This document shows, in pieces, positions 10,100 to 22,785 of a stretch of 64,000 bases of DNA (position 1 is the stretch's first letter; the number at the start of each line of letters is the position of its first letter). Origin of the DNA: Ptiloglossa arizonensis (lineage: Eukaryota; Arthropoda; Insecta; Hymenoptera; Colletidae). The stretch spans positions 744,001-808,000 of the forward strand of contig NW_027478463.1 of the NCBI RefSeq assembly GCF_051014685.1, in the 5' to 3' direction. The translations under genes and the position numbers were made by a program. The notes beneath the pieces are model-generated. The model ran no database searches, was not told the DNA's origin, and saw only the letters and a list, made by a program, of their open reading frames with translations.

Positions 10100-12570
10100 T
10101 CTGATACTCGAAACCAATAACTACAAAGGCTTAGGGGAAAAATACACATACCATTGTAATCGGGAGAGTTTCTTCTTCCAGATGCAACCGGAATATCTCG
10201 TGTTCACAATCCGTTCGCGAGATATGGGAGTTTGAAGTTAAGGAATGGTGGAGAAACCATCAAAATTTTCACAAGTCTGATACTCGAAACCAATAACTAC
10301 TATGGCCTAGGGGAAAAATACACATACCTATGTAAACGGGCGACTTTCTACTTTCAGATGCAGCAGGAATTTCTCGAGTTCGTCAATCCGTTCGCGAGAT
10401 ATGGGAGTTTGAAGTTAAGGAATGGTTGAGAAACCATCAAAATTTTGGCAATTCCGATGCTAGAAACGAATAACTGGAATGACCTAGGGGAAAAGTGTAC
10501 ACACCATTGTAATCGGTCGAGTTTCTATTTTCAGATGCAACAGGAAATAATCGAGTCCGTCAATCAGTTCCCGAGATATGGGAGTTTGATGTTAAGGAAT
10601 GCTTGAGAAACCATCAAAATTTACGCAAGTCTGATACTCGAAAACAATAACTACTATGGCCTAGGGCAAAAATACACATACCGTTGTAATCGGAAGAGTT
10701 TCTTCTTCCAGATGCAACCGGAATATCTCGTGTTCGTCAATTCGTTCGCGAGATATGGGAGTTTGAAGTTAAGAAATGGTTGAGAAACCATCACAATTTT
10801 CGCAAGTCTGATACACGAAACCAATAACTACTATGGCCTAGGGGAAAAATACACATACCTATGTAAACGGGCGACTTTCTACTTTCAGATGCAACAGGAA
10901 TTTCTCGAGTTCGTCAATCCGTTCCCGAGATATGGGAGTTTGATGTTAAGGAATGCTTGAGAAACCATCAAAATTTACGCAAGTCTGATACTCGAAAACA
11001 ATAACTACTATGGCCTAGGGCAAAAATACACATACCGTTGTAAACGGAAGAGTCTCTGCTTTCAGATGCAACAGGAATTTCTCGAGTTCGTCAATCCGTT
11101 CCCGAGATATGGGAGTTTGAAATTAAGGAACGGTTGAGAAACCATCAAAATTTTCGCAATTCTGATACTCGAAACCAATAACTACAAAGGCTTAGGGGAA
11201 AAAAAACACACCGTTGTAATCGGGAGAGTTTCTTCTTCCAGATGCAACCGGAATATCTCGTGTTCGTCAATTCGTTCGCGAGACATGGGAGTTTGAAATT
11301 AAGGAACGGTTGAGAAACCATCAAAATTTTCGCAAGTCTGAAACTCGAAACCAATAACTGGAATGACCTAGGGAAAAGAACACACACCATCTTAACGGGG
11401 CGAGTTTCTACTTTCAGATGCAACAGGAATTCCTCGAGTTCGTCAATCCGTTCGCGAGATATGGGAGTTTGAAATTAAGGAACGGTTGAGAAACCATCAA
11501 AATTTTCGCAAGTCTGATACTCGAAACCAATAACTGGAATGACCTAGGGAAAAAGTACACACACCATTGTAATCGGTCGAGTTTCTACTTTCAGATGCAA
11601 TAGGAAATAATCGAATTCGTCAATCCGTTCCCGAGATATGGGAGTTTGAAGTTAAGGAATGCTTGAGAAACCATCAAAATTTGGGCAAGTCTGATACGCA
11701 AAACCAATAACTACAAAGGCCTAGGGGAAACATACACATACCGTTGTAATCGGAAGAGTCTCTGCTTTCAGATGCAACAGGAATTTCTCGAGTTCGTCAA
11801 TCCGTTCGCGAGATTTGGGAGTTTGAAATTAAGGAACGGTTGAGAAACCATCAAAATTTTCGCAAGTCTGATACACGAAACCAATAACTGGAATGACCTA
11901 GGGAAAAGTACACACACCATCTTAACGGGGCGAGTTTCTACTTTCAGATGCAACAGGAATTCCTCGAGTTCGTCAATCCGTTCGAGAGATATGGGAGTTT
12001 GAAATTAAGGAACCGTTGAGATACCATCAAAATTTTCGCAAGTCTGATACTCGAAACCAATAACTAATATGGCCTAGGGCAAAAATACACATACCGTTGT
12101 AATCGGACGAGTTTCTGGGTCAGATGCAACAGGAATTTCTCGAGTTCGTCAAACCGTTCGCGAGATATGGGAGTTTGAAGTTAAGGAATGGTTGAGAAAC
12201 CATCAAAATTTTGGCAAGTCTGATACTCGAAACCAGTCACTGGAATGGCCTAGGGGAAAAATACACATACGTTTGTAATCGGGCGAGTTTCTACTTTCAG
12301 ATGCAACAGGAATTTCTCGCGTTCGTCGTTCCGTTCGCGAGATATGGTAGCTTGAATTTAAGGAATGGTTGAGAAACCATCAAAATTTTCGCAGGACTGA
12401 TACTCGAAACCAATAACTGAAACCGCCCAGGGGAAAAGTACACACAGCATTGTAATCGGGCGGGTTTCTACATTCAGATGCAACAGGAATTTCTCGAGTT
12501 CGTCAATCCGTTCGCGAGATATGTGAGTTTGAAGTTAAGAGATGGTTGAGAAACCATCAAAATTTTCGCA
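10100..12570. repeat. Displaced direct copy of 2157-4627 (shift 7943 bp, ~14 monomers)
   Basis: A 2.5 kb stretch repeats the 2157-4627 interval at a distance of 7943 bp (45 monomer lengths), in the same orientation and with the same monomer order. Landmarks 3202 and 3825 correspond to 11145 and 11768. Private changes include GGTGGAGAAACC (about 10247), AATAGGAAATAATCG (about 11599) and CGAGAGATATGGG (about 11984). The intervening 2296 and 880 bp repeats suggest that the original and displaced copies were separated by later local expansion. Confidence 0.82.
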
Positions 12571-15500
12571 ATTCTCATACTAGAAACGAAAAACTGGAAT
12601 GGCCTAGGGGAAAAGTACACAAACCAATGTAATCGGGCGAGTTTCTACTTTCAGATGCAACAGGAATTTCTCGAGTTCGCCAATCCGTTCGCGAGATATG
12701 GGAGTTTGAAGTTAAGGAATGGTTGAGAAACCATCAAAATTTTGGCAATTCCGATGCTAGAAACGAATAACTGGAATGACCTAGGGGAAAAGTGTACACA
12801 CCATTGTAATCGGTCGAGTTTCTACTTTCAGATGCAACAGGAAATAATCGAGTTCGTCAATCCGTTCCCGAGATATGGGAGTTTGATGTTAAGGAATGCT
12901 TGAGAAACCATCAAAATTTTCGCAAGTCTGATACTCGAAACCAATAACTACTATGGCCTAGGGCAAAAATACACATACCGTTGTAATCGGACGAGTTTCT
13001 GGTTTCAGATGCAACAGGAATTCCTCGAGTTCGTCAATCGGTTCGCGAGATATGGGAGTTTGAAGTTAAGGAATGGTTGAGAAACCATCAAAATTTTCGC
13101 ATGTCTGATACTCGAAACGAATAACTACAAAGGCTTAGGGGAAAAATACACATACCGTTGTAATCGGGAGAGTTTCTTCTTCCAGATGCAACCGGAATAT
13201 CTCGTGTTCACAATCCGTTCGCGAGATATGGGAGTTTGAAGTTAAGGAATGTTTGAGAAACCATCACAATTTTCGCAAGTCTGATACTCGAAACCAATAA
13301 CTACTATGGCCTGGGGGAAAAATACACATACCTATGTAAACGGGCGACTTTCTGCTTTCAGATGCAGCAGGAATTTCTCGAGTTCGTCAATCCGTTCGCG
13401 AGATATGGGAGTTTGAAGTTAAGGAATGGTTGAGAAACCATCAAAATTTTGGCAATTCCGATGCTAGAAACGAATAACTGGAATGACCTAGGGGAAAAGT
13501 GTACACACCATTGTAATCGGTCGAGATTCTACTTTCAGATGCAACAGGAAATAATCGAGTTCGCCAATCCGTTCCCGAGATATGGGAGTTTTAAGTTAAG
13601 GAATGCTTGAGAAACCATCAAAATTTTCGCAAGTCTGATACTCGAAACCAATAACTACTATGGCCTAGGGCAAGAATACACACACCGTTGTAATCGGAAG
13701 AGTCTCTGCTTTCAGATGCAACAGGAATTTCTCGAGTTCGCCACTCCGTTCGCGAGATATGGGAGTTTGAAGTTAAGGAATGGTTGAGAAACCATCAAAA
13801 TTTTCGCAAGTCTGATACTCGAAACCAATAACTACAAAGGCCTAGGGGAAAAGTACACATACCTTTGTAATCGGGCGAGCTTCTACTTTCAGTTGCAACA
13901 GGAATTTCTCGAGTTCGTCAATCCGTTGGCGAGACATGGGAGTTTCAACTTAAGGAATGGTTGAGAAACCATTAAAATTTTCTCAAGTCTGATACTCGAA
14001 ACCAATAACTACAATTGCCTAGGGGAAAAATACACATACCGTTGTAATCGGGAGAGTTTCTACTTTCAGATGCAGCAGAAATTTTTCGGATTCGGCAATC
14101 CGTTCGCGCGATATGTGAGTTTGATGTTTAGGAATGCTTGAGAAACCATCAAAATTTTCGCTGGTCTGATACTCGAAACCAATAATTGGAACGGCCTAGG
14201 GGAGAAGTACACACACCATAGTAATCGGGCGTGTTTCTACATTCGGATGCAACAGGAATTTCTCGAGTTCGTCAACCCGTTCGCGAAATATGTGAGTTTT
14301 AAGTTAAGAAATGGTTGAGAAACCATCAAAATTGTCGCGAGTCTGATACTCGAAACCAACAACTACAAAGGCTTGGGGGAAAAATTCACATACCCTAGTA
14401 ATCGGGCGAGTTTCTACTTTCGGATGCAACAGGAAATTTCTCGAGTTCGTCAACCCGTTCGCGAGATATGTGAGTTTGAAGTTAAGGAATGGTTGAGAAA
14501 CCATCAAAATTTTCCAAGTCTAATACTCGAAACCAATAACTGGAATGGCCGAGGGGATAGGTACAGACACCATTGTAATCGGGCGAGTTTCTACTTTCAG
14601 ATGCAACAGGAATTTCTCGCGTTCGTCGTTCCGTTCGCGAGATATGGTAGCTTGAATTTAAGGAATGGTTGAGAAACCATCAAAATTTTCGCAGGACTGA
14701 TACTCGAAACCAATAACTGAAACCGCCCAGGGGAAAAGTACACACAGCATTGTAATCGGGCGGGTTTCTACATTCAGATGCAACAGGAATTTCTCGAGTT
14801 CGTCAATCCGTTCGCGAGATATGTGAGTTTGAAGTTAAGAGATGGTTGAGAAACCATCAAAATTTTCGCAATTCTCATACTAGAAACGAAAAACTGGAAT
14901 GGCCTAGGGGAAAAGTACACAAACCAATGTAATCGGGCGAGTTTCTACTTTCAGATGCAACAGGAATTTCTCGAGTTCGCCAATCCGTTCGCGAGATATG
15001 GGAGTTTGAAGTTAAGGAATGGTTGAGAAACCATCAAAATTTTGGCAATTCCGATGCTAGAAACGAATAACTGGAATGACCTAGGGGAAAAGTGTACACA
15101 CCATTGTAATCGGTCGAGTTTCTACTTTCAGATGCAACAGGAAATAATCGAGTTCGTCAATCCGTTCCCGAGATATGGGAGTTTGATGTTAAGGAATGCT
15201 TGAGAAACCATCAAAATTTTCGCAAGTCTGATACTCGAAACCAATAACTACTATGGCCTAGGGCAAAAATACACATACCGTTGTAATCGGACGAGTTTCT
15301 GGTTTCAGATGCAACAGGAATTCCTCGAGTTCGTCAATCGGTTCGCGAGATATGGGAGTTTGAAGTTAAGGAATGGTTGAGAAACCATCAAAATTTTCGC
15401 ATGTCTGATACTCGAAACGAATAACTACAAAGGCTTAGGGGAAAAATACACATACCGTTGTAATCGGGAGAGTTTCTTCTTCCAGATGCAACCGGAATAT

Positions 15501-16890
15501 CTCGTGTTCACAATCCGTTCGCGAGATATGGGAGTTTGAAGTTAAGGAATGTTTGAGAAACCATCACAATTTTCGCAAGTCTGATACTCGAAACCAATAA
15601 CTACTATGGCCTGGGGGAAAAATACACATACCTATGTAAACGGGCGACTTTCTGCTTTCAGATGCAGCAGGAATTTCTCGAGTTCGTCAATCCGTTCGCG
15701 AGATATGGGAGTTTGAAGTTAAGGAATGGTTGAGAAACCATCAAAATTTTGGCAATTCCGATGCTAGAAACGAATAACTGGAATGACCTAGGGGAAAAGT
15801 GTACACACCATTGTAATCGGTCGAGATTCTACTTTCAGATGCAACAGGAAATAATCGAGTTCGCCAATCCGTTCCCGAGATATGGGAGTTTTAAGTTAAG
15901 GAATGCTTGAGAAACCATCAAAATTTTCGCAAGTCTGATACTCGAAACCAATAACTACTATGGCCTAGGGCAAGAATACACACACCGTTGTAATCGGAAG
16001 AGTCTCTGCTTTCAGATGCAACAGGAATTTCTCGAGTTCGCCACTCCGTTCGCGAGATATGGGAGTTTGAAGTTAAGGAATGGTTGAGAAACCATCAAAA
16101 TTTTCGCAAGTCTGATACTCGAAACCAATAACTACAAAGGCCTAGGGGAAAAGTACACATACCTTTGTAATCGGGCGAGCTTCTACTTTCAGTTGCAACA
16201 GGAATTTCTCGAGTTCGTCAATCCGTTGGCGAGACATGGGAGTTTCAACTTAAGGAATGGTTGAGAAACCATTAAAATTTTCTCAAGTCTGATACTCGAA
16301 ACCAATAACTACAATTGCCTAGGGGAAAAATACACATACCGTTGTAATCGGGAGAGTTTCTACTTTCAGATGCAGCAGAAATTTTTCGGATTCGGCAATC
16401 CGTTCGCGCGATATGTGAGTTTGATGTTTAGGAATGCTTGAGAAACCATCAAAATTTTCGCTGGTCTGATACTCGAAACCAATAATTGGAACGGCCTAGG
16501 GGAGAAGTACACACACCATAGTAATCGGGCGTGTTTCTACATTCAGATGCAACAGGAATTTCTCGAGTTCGTCAACCCGTTCGCGAAATATGTGAGTTTT
16601 AAGTTAAGAAATGGTTGAGAAACCATCAAAATTGTCGCGAGTCTGATACTCGAAACCAACAACTACAAAGGCTTGGGGGAAAAATTCACATACCCTAGTA
16701 ATCGGGCGAGTTTCTACTTTCGGATGCAACAGGAAATTTCTCGAGTTCGTCAACCCGTTCGCGAGATATGTGAGTTTGAAGTTAAGGAATGGTTGAGAAA
16801 CCATCAAAATTTTCCAAGTCTAATACTCGAAACCAATAACTGGAATGGCCGAGGGGATAGGTACAGACACCATTGTAATCGGGCGAGTTT
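12273..16890. repeat. Second 13-mer HOR, period 2300 bp, two copies
   Basis: Copy 1 (about 12273-14580) and copy 2 (about 14581-16890) match almost base for base. ATGCAACAGGAATTTCTCGCG at 12301 and the landmarks at 14304 and 14373 recur exactly 2300 bp on. The monomer order differs from the 2296 bp HOR to the left, so this is a separate amplification. Rare bases shared by both copies include GCGCGATATGTG and GGCTTGGGGG. One difference noticed is CATTCGGATGC at about 14242 against CATTCAGATGC. Confidence 0.9.
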
Positions 16891-19879
16891 CTGCTTTCAG
16901 ATGCAACAGGAATTTCTCGAGTTCGTCAATCCGTTCGCGAGATATGGGAGTTTGAAGTTAAGGAATGCTTGAGAAACCATCAAAGTTTTCGCAAGTCTGA
17001 TACTCGAAACCAATAACTACAAAGGCCTAGGGGAAAAATACACATACCTTTGTAATTGGGCGAGTTTCTACTTTCAGATTCAACAGGAATTTCTCGAGCT
17101 CGTCAATCCGTTCGCGAGATATGGGAGTTTGAAGTTAAGGAATGGTTGAGAAACCATCAAAATTTTCGCAAGTCCGATACTCGAAACCAATAACTACTAT
17201 GGCCTAGGGCAAAAATACACATGCCGTTGTAATCGGGAGAGTTTCTTCTTCCAGATGCAACCGGAATTTCTCGTGTTCGTCAATCCGTTAGCGAGATATG
17301 GGAGCTTGAAGTTAAGGAATGGTTGAGAAACCATCAAAATTTTCGCATTTCTGATGCTAGAAACGAATAACTGGAATGACCTAGGGGAAAAGTACACACA
17401 CCATTCTAATCGGTAAAGTTTCTACTTTCAGATGCAACAGGAAATAATCGAGTTCGTCAATCCGTTCCCGAGATATGGGAGTTAGAAGTTAAGGAATGCT
17501 TGAGAAACCATCAAAATTTTCCCAAGTCTGATACTCGAAACCAATAACTACTATGGCCTAGGGCAAAAATACACATGCCGTTGTAATCGGGAGAGTTTCT
17601 TCTTCCAGATGCAACCGGAATTTCTCGTGTTCGTCAATCCGTTCGCGAGATATGGGAGCTTGAAGTTAAGGAATTGTTGTGAAACCATCACAATGTTCGC
17701 AAGTCTGATACTCGAAACCAATAACTACTATGGCCAAGGGCAAAAATACACATACCTTTGTAATCGCGCGTGTTTCTACTTTCAGATGCAACAGGAATTT
17801 CTCGAGTTCGTCAATCCGTTCGCGAGATATGGGAGTTTGAAGTTAAGGAATGGTTGAGAAACCATCAAAATTTTCGCATTTCTGGTGCTAGAAACGAATA
17901 ACTGGAATGACCTAGGGGAAAAGTACACACGCCATTCTAATCGGTCGCGTTTCTACTTTCAGATGAAACAGGAAATAATCAAGTCCGTCAATCCGTTCCC
18001 GAGATATGGGAGTTAGAAGTTAAGGAATGCTTGAGAAACCATCAAAATTTTCGCAAGTCTGATACCCGAAACCAATAACTACTATGGCCTAGGGCAAAAA
18101 TATACATGCCGTTGTAATCGGGAGAGCTTCTTCTTCCAGATGCAACCGGAATTTCTCGTGTTCGTCAATCCGTTTGCGAGATATGGGAGCTTGAAGTTAA
18201 GGAATTGTTGAGAAACCATCACAATGTTCGCAATTCTGATAATCGAAACCAATAACTACTATGGCCTAGGGCAAAAATACACATACCGTTGTAATCGGGA
18301 GAGTTTCTACTTCCAGATGCAACCGGAATTTCTCGAGTTCGTCAATCCGTTCGCGAAATATGGGAGTTTGAAGTTAAGGAATGGTTGAGAAACCGTCAAA
18401 ATTTTCGCAAGTCTGATATTCGAAACCGATAACTACTATGGCCTATGGCAAAAATACACATACCGTTATAATCGGGCGAGTTTCTGCTTTCAGATTCAAT
18501 AGGAAATTCTCGAGTTCGTCAATCCGTTCGCGAGATATGGGAGTTTGAACTTAAGGAATGCTTGGGAAACCATCAAAATTATCGCAAGTCTGTTACTCGA
18601 AACCAATAACTACTATGGCGTAGGGCAAAAATACACATACCGTTGTAATCGGAAGAGTTTCTTCTTCCAGATGCAACCGGAATATCTCGAGTTCGTCATT
18701 CCGTTCGCGAGATTTGGGTGTTTGAAGGTAAGGAATGGTTGAGAAACCATCAAAATTTTCGCTGGTCTGTTACTCGAAACCAATAACTGGAATGGCCTAG
18801 GGCAAAAATACACATACCTTTGTAATCGGGAGAGTTTCTTCTTCCAGATGCAATCGGAATTTCTCGAGTTCGTCAATCCGTTCGCGAGATATGGGACCTT
18901 GCAGTTAAGGAATGCTTAAGAAACCATCAAAATTGTCGCAAGTGTGATACTCGAAACCAATAACTGGAATGACCTATGGGAAAAGTACACACACCACTGT
19001 AATGGGGCGAGTTTCTACTTTCAGATGCAACAGGAAATAATCCAATTCGTCAATCCGTTCGCGAGATATGGGAGTTTGAAGTTAAGGAATAATTGAGAAA
19101 CCATCAAAATTTTCGCAAGTCTGATACCCGAAAGCAATAACTACTATGGCCTAGGGCAAAAATACACATACCGTTGTAATCGGGCGAGTTTTTGCTTTCA
19201 GATGCAATAGGAAATTCTCGAGTTCTTCAATCCGTTCGCGAGATATGGGAGTTTGAAGTTAAGGAATGGTTGGGAAACCATCAATATTTTCGCAAGTCTG
19301 ATACTCGAAACCAATAACTACAGTGGCCTAGTGGAAAAATTCACATACCTTTGTAATTGGGCGAGTTTCTACTTTCAGATGCAACAGGAATTTCTCGAGT
19401 ATGTCAATCCGTTCGCGAGATATGGGAGTTTGAAGTTAAGGAATGGATGAGAGACCATCACAATTTTCGCAAGTCTGATACTCGAAACCAATAACTACTA
19501 TGGCCTAGGGGAAAAATACACATACCTTTGTAATCGGGCGAGTTTCTACTTTCAGATGCAACAGGAGTTTCTCGAGTTCGTCAATCCGTTCGCGAGATAT
19601 GGGAGATTGAAGTTAAGGAATGGTTGAGAAACCATCAAAATTTTCGCCATTCTGATGCTAGAAACGAATAACTGGAATGACCTGGGGGAAAAGTACACAG
19701 ACCATTGTAATCGGTCGAGTTTCTAGTTTCAGATGCAACGGGAAATAATCGAGTTCGTCAATCCGTTCGCGAGATATGGGAGTTTGCAGTTAAGGAATGC
19801 TTGAGAAACCATCAAAATTTTCGCAAGTCTGATACTCGAAACCAATAACTGGAATGGCCTAGGGGAAAAGTACACACAC
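16891..19879. repeat. Mixed monomers, weak 2-mer/3-mer structure
   Basis: About 17 diverged monomers with no long recent duplication that I could see. Short-range similarity exists: the ATGCCGTTGTAATCGGGAG monomer at 17221 recurs at 17575 (354 bp, 2 monomers) and about 18105 (530 bp, 3 monomers). Substitutions are more frequent than in neighbouring HOR blocks, which fits an older or less homogenised segment. Confidence 0.7.
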
Positions 19880-22785
19880 CGCTGTAATGGGGCGAGTTTC
19901 TTCTTTCAGATGCAACAGGAATTCCTCGAGTTCGTCAATCCGTTCGCGAGATATGGGAGTTTGAAGATAAGGAATGGTTGAGAGACCATCACAATTTCCG
20001 CAAGTCTGATATTCGAAACCAATAACTACTATGGCCTAGGGGAAAAATACACATACCTTTGTAATGGAGCGAGTTTCTACTTTCAGATGCAACAGGAATT
20101 CCTCGAGTTCGTCAATCCGTTCGCGAGATATGGGAGTTTAAAGATAAGGAATGGTTGAGAAACCATCAAAATTTTCGCAATTCTGATACTGGAAACGAAT
20201 AACTGGAATGACCTAGGGCAAAAATACACATACCGTTGTAATCGGACGAGTTTCTGGTTTCAGATGCAACAGGAATTTATCGAGTTCGTAAATCCGTTCG
20301 CGAGATGTGGGAGTTTGAAATTAAGGAACGGTTGAGAAACCATCAAAATTTTCGCAAGTCTGATACTCGAAACCAATAACTTCAAAGGCTAAGGGGAAAA
20401 ATACACATACCGTTGTAATCGGGAGAGTTTCTTCTTCCACATGCAACCGGAATTTCTCGTGTTCGTCAATCGGTTCGCGAGATATGGGAGTTTGAAGTTA
20501 AGGAATGGTTGAGAAACCATCAAAATTTTCGCAAGTCTGATACTCGAAACCAATAACTACAATGGCCTAAGGGAAAAATACACATAGCGTTGTAATCGGG
20601 AGAGTTTCTATTTTCAGATGCAACAGAAATTTTTCCGATTCGTCAATCCGTTCGCGAAATATGGGAGTTAAGGAATGGTTGAGAAACCATATAAATTTTC
20701 GCAAGTCTGATACTCGAAGCCAATAACTACTATGGCCTAGGGCAAAAATACACATACCGTTGTAATCGGACGAGATTCTACTTTCAGATGCAACAGGTAT
20801 ATCTCGAGTTCGTCAATCCGTTCGCGAGATATGTGAGTTTGAAGTTAAGGAATGGTTGAGAAACCATCAAAATTCTCGCAATTCAGATGCTAGAAACGAA
20901 TAACTGGAATGACCTAGGGGAAAAGTACACACACCATTGTAGTCGGTCGAGTTTCTACTTTCAGATGCAACAGGAAATAATCCAGTTCGTCAATCCGGTC
21001 GCGAGATATGGGAGTTTGAAGTTAAGGAATGCTTGAGAAACCAACAAAATTTTCGCAAGTCTGATACTCGAAACCAATAACTGGAACGGCCTAGAGGAAA
21101 AGTACACACACCATTGTAATGGGGCGAGTTTCTTCTTTCAGATGCAACAGGAATTCCTCGAGTTCGTCAATCCGTTCGCGAGATATGGGAGTTTGAAGAT
21201 AAGGAATGGTTGAGAGACCATCACAATTTCCGCAAGTCTGATATTCGAAACCAATAACTACTATGGCCTAGGGGAAAAATACACATACCTTTGTAATGGG
21301 GCGAGTTTCTACTTTCAGATGCAACAGGAATTCCTCGAGTTCGTCAATCCGTTCGCGAGATATGGGAGTTTAAAGATAAGGAATGGTTGAGAAACCATCA
21401 AAATTTTCGCAATTCTGATACTGGAAACGAATAACTGGAATGACCTAGGGCAAAAATACACATACCGTTGTAATCGGACGAGTTTCTGGTTTCAGATGCA
21501 ACAGGAATTTATCGAGTTCGTAAATCCGTTCGCGAGATGTGGGAGTTTGAAATTAAGGAACGGTTGAGAAACCATCAAAATTTTCGCAAGTCTGATACTC
21601 GAAACCAATAACTTCAAAGGCTTAGGGGAAAAATACACATACCGTTGTAATCGGGAGAGTTTCTTCTTCCACATGCAACCGGAATTTCTCGTGTTCGTCA
21701 ATCCGTTCGCGAGATATGGGAGTTTGAAATTAAGGAATGGTTGAGAAACCATCACAATTTTCGCAAGTCTGATACTCGAAACCAATAACTGGAATGGCCT
21801 AGGGGAAAAGTACACACACCATTGTAATGGGGCGAGTTTCTACTTTCAGATGCAACAGTAATTTCTCGAGTTAGTCAATCCGTTCGCGAGATATGGGTGT
21901 TTGAACGTAAGGAATGGTTGAGAAACCATCAAAATTTTCGCTGGCCTGATACTCGAAACCAATAACTGGAATGGCCTAGGGCAAAAATACACATACCTTT
22001 GTAATCGGGCGAGTTTCTACCTTCAGATGCAACAGGAATTTCTCGAGTTCGTCAATCGGTTCGCGAGATATGGGAGTTTGAAGTTAAGGCATGGTTGAGA
22101 AACCATCAAAATTTTCGCAAGTCTGATACTCGAAACCAATAACTACAATGGCCTAAGGGAAAAATACACATAGCGTTGTAATCGGGAGAGTTTCTATTTT
22201 CAGATGCAACAGAAATTTTTCCGATTCGTCAATCCGTTCGCGAAATATGGGAGTTAAGGAATGGTTGAGAAACCATATAAATTTTCGCAAGTCTGATACT
22301 CGAAGCCAATAACTACTATGGCCTAGGGCAAAAATACACATACCGTTGTAATCGGACGAGATTCTACTTTCAGATGCAACAGGTATATCTCGAGTTCGTC
22401 AATCCGTTCGCGAGATATGTGAGTTTGAAGTTAAGGAATGGTTGAGAAACCATCAAAATTCTCGCAATTCAGATGCTAGAAACGAATAACTGGAATGACC
22501 TAGGGGAAAAGTACACACACCATTGTAGTCGGTCGAGTTTCTACTTTCAGATGCAACAGGAAATAATCCAGTTCGTCAATCCGGTCGCGAGATATGGGAG
22601 TTTGAAGTTAAGGAATGCTTGAGAAACCAACAAAATTTTCGCAAGTCTGATACTCGAAACCAATAACTGGAACGGCCTAGAGGAAAAGTACACACACCAT
22701 TGTAATGGGGCGAGTTTCTTCTTTCAGATGCAACAGGAATTCCTCGAGTTCGTCAATCCGTTCGCGAGATATGGGAGTTTGAAAA
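19880..22785. repeat. Nested 7-mer (1232 bp) and 9-mer (1586 bp) repeats
   Basis: Two duplications overlap. The interval about 19880-20455 recurs at about 21112-21687 (1232 bp, 7 monomers); for example GGCGAGTTTCTTC is at 19891 and 21123. The interval about 20440-21200 recurs at about 22026-22785 (1586 bp, 9 monomers). The second includes a distinctive 7-base loss, where GGGAGTTAAGG replaces GGGAGTTTGAAGTTAAGG, at about 20664 and 22250. The deletion copies being otherwise alike shows that the block was duplicated whole. Confidence 0.82.
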
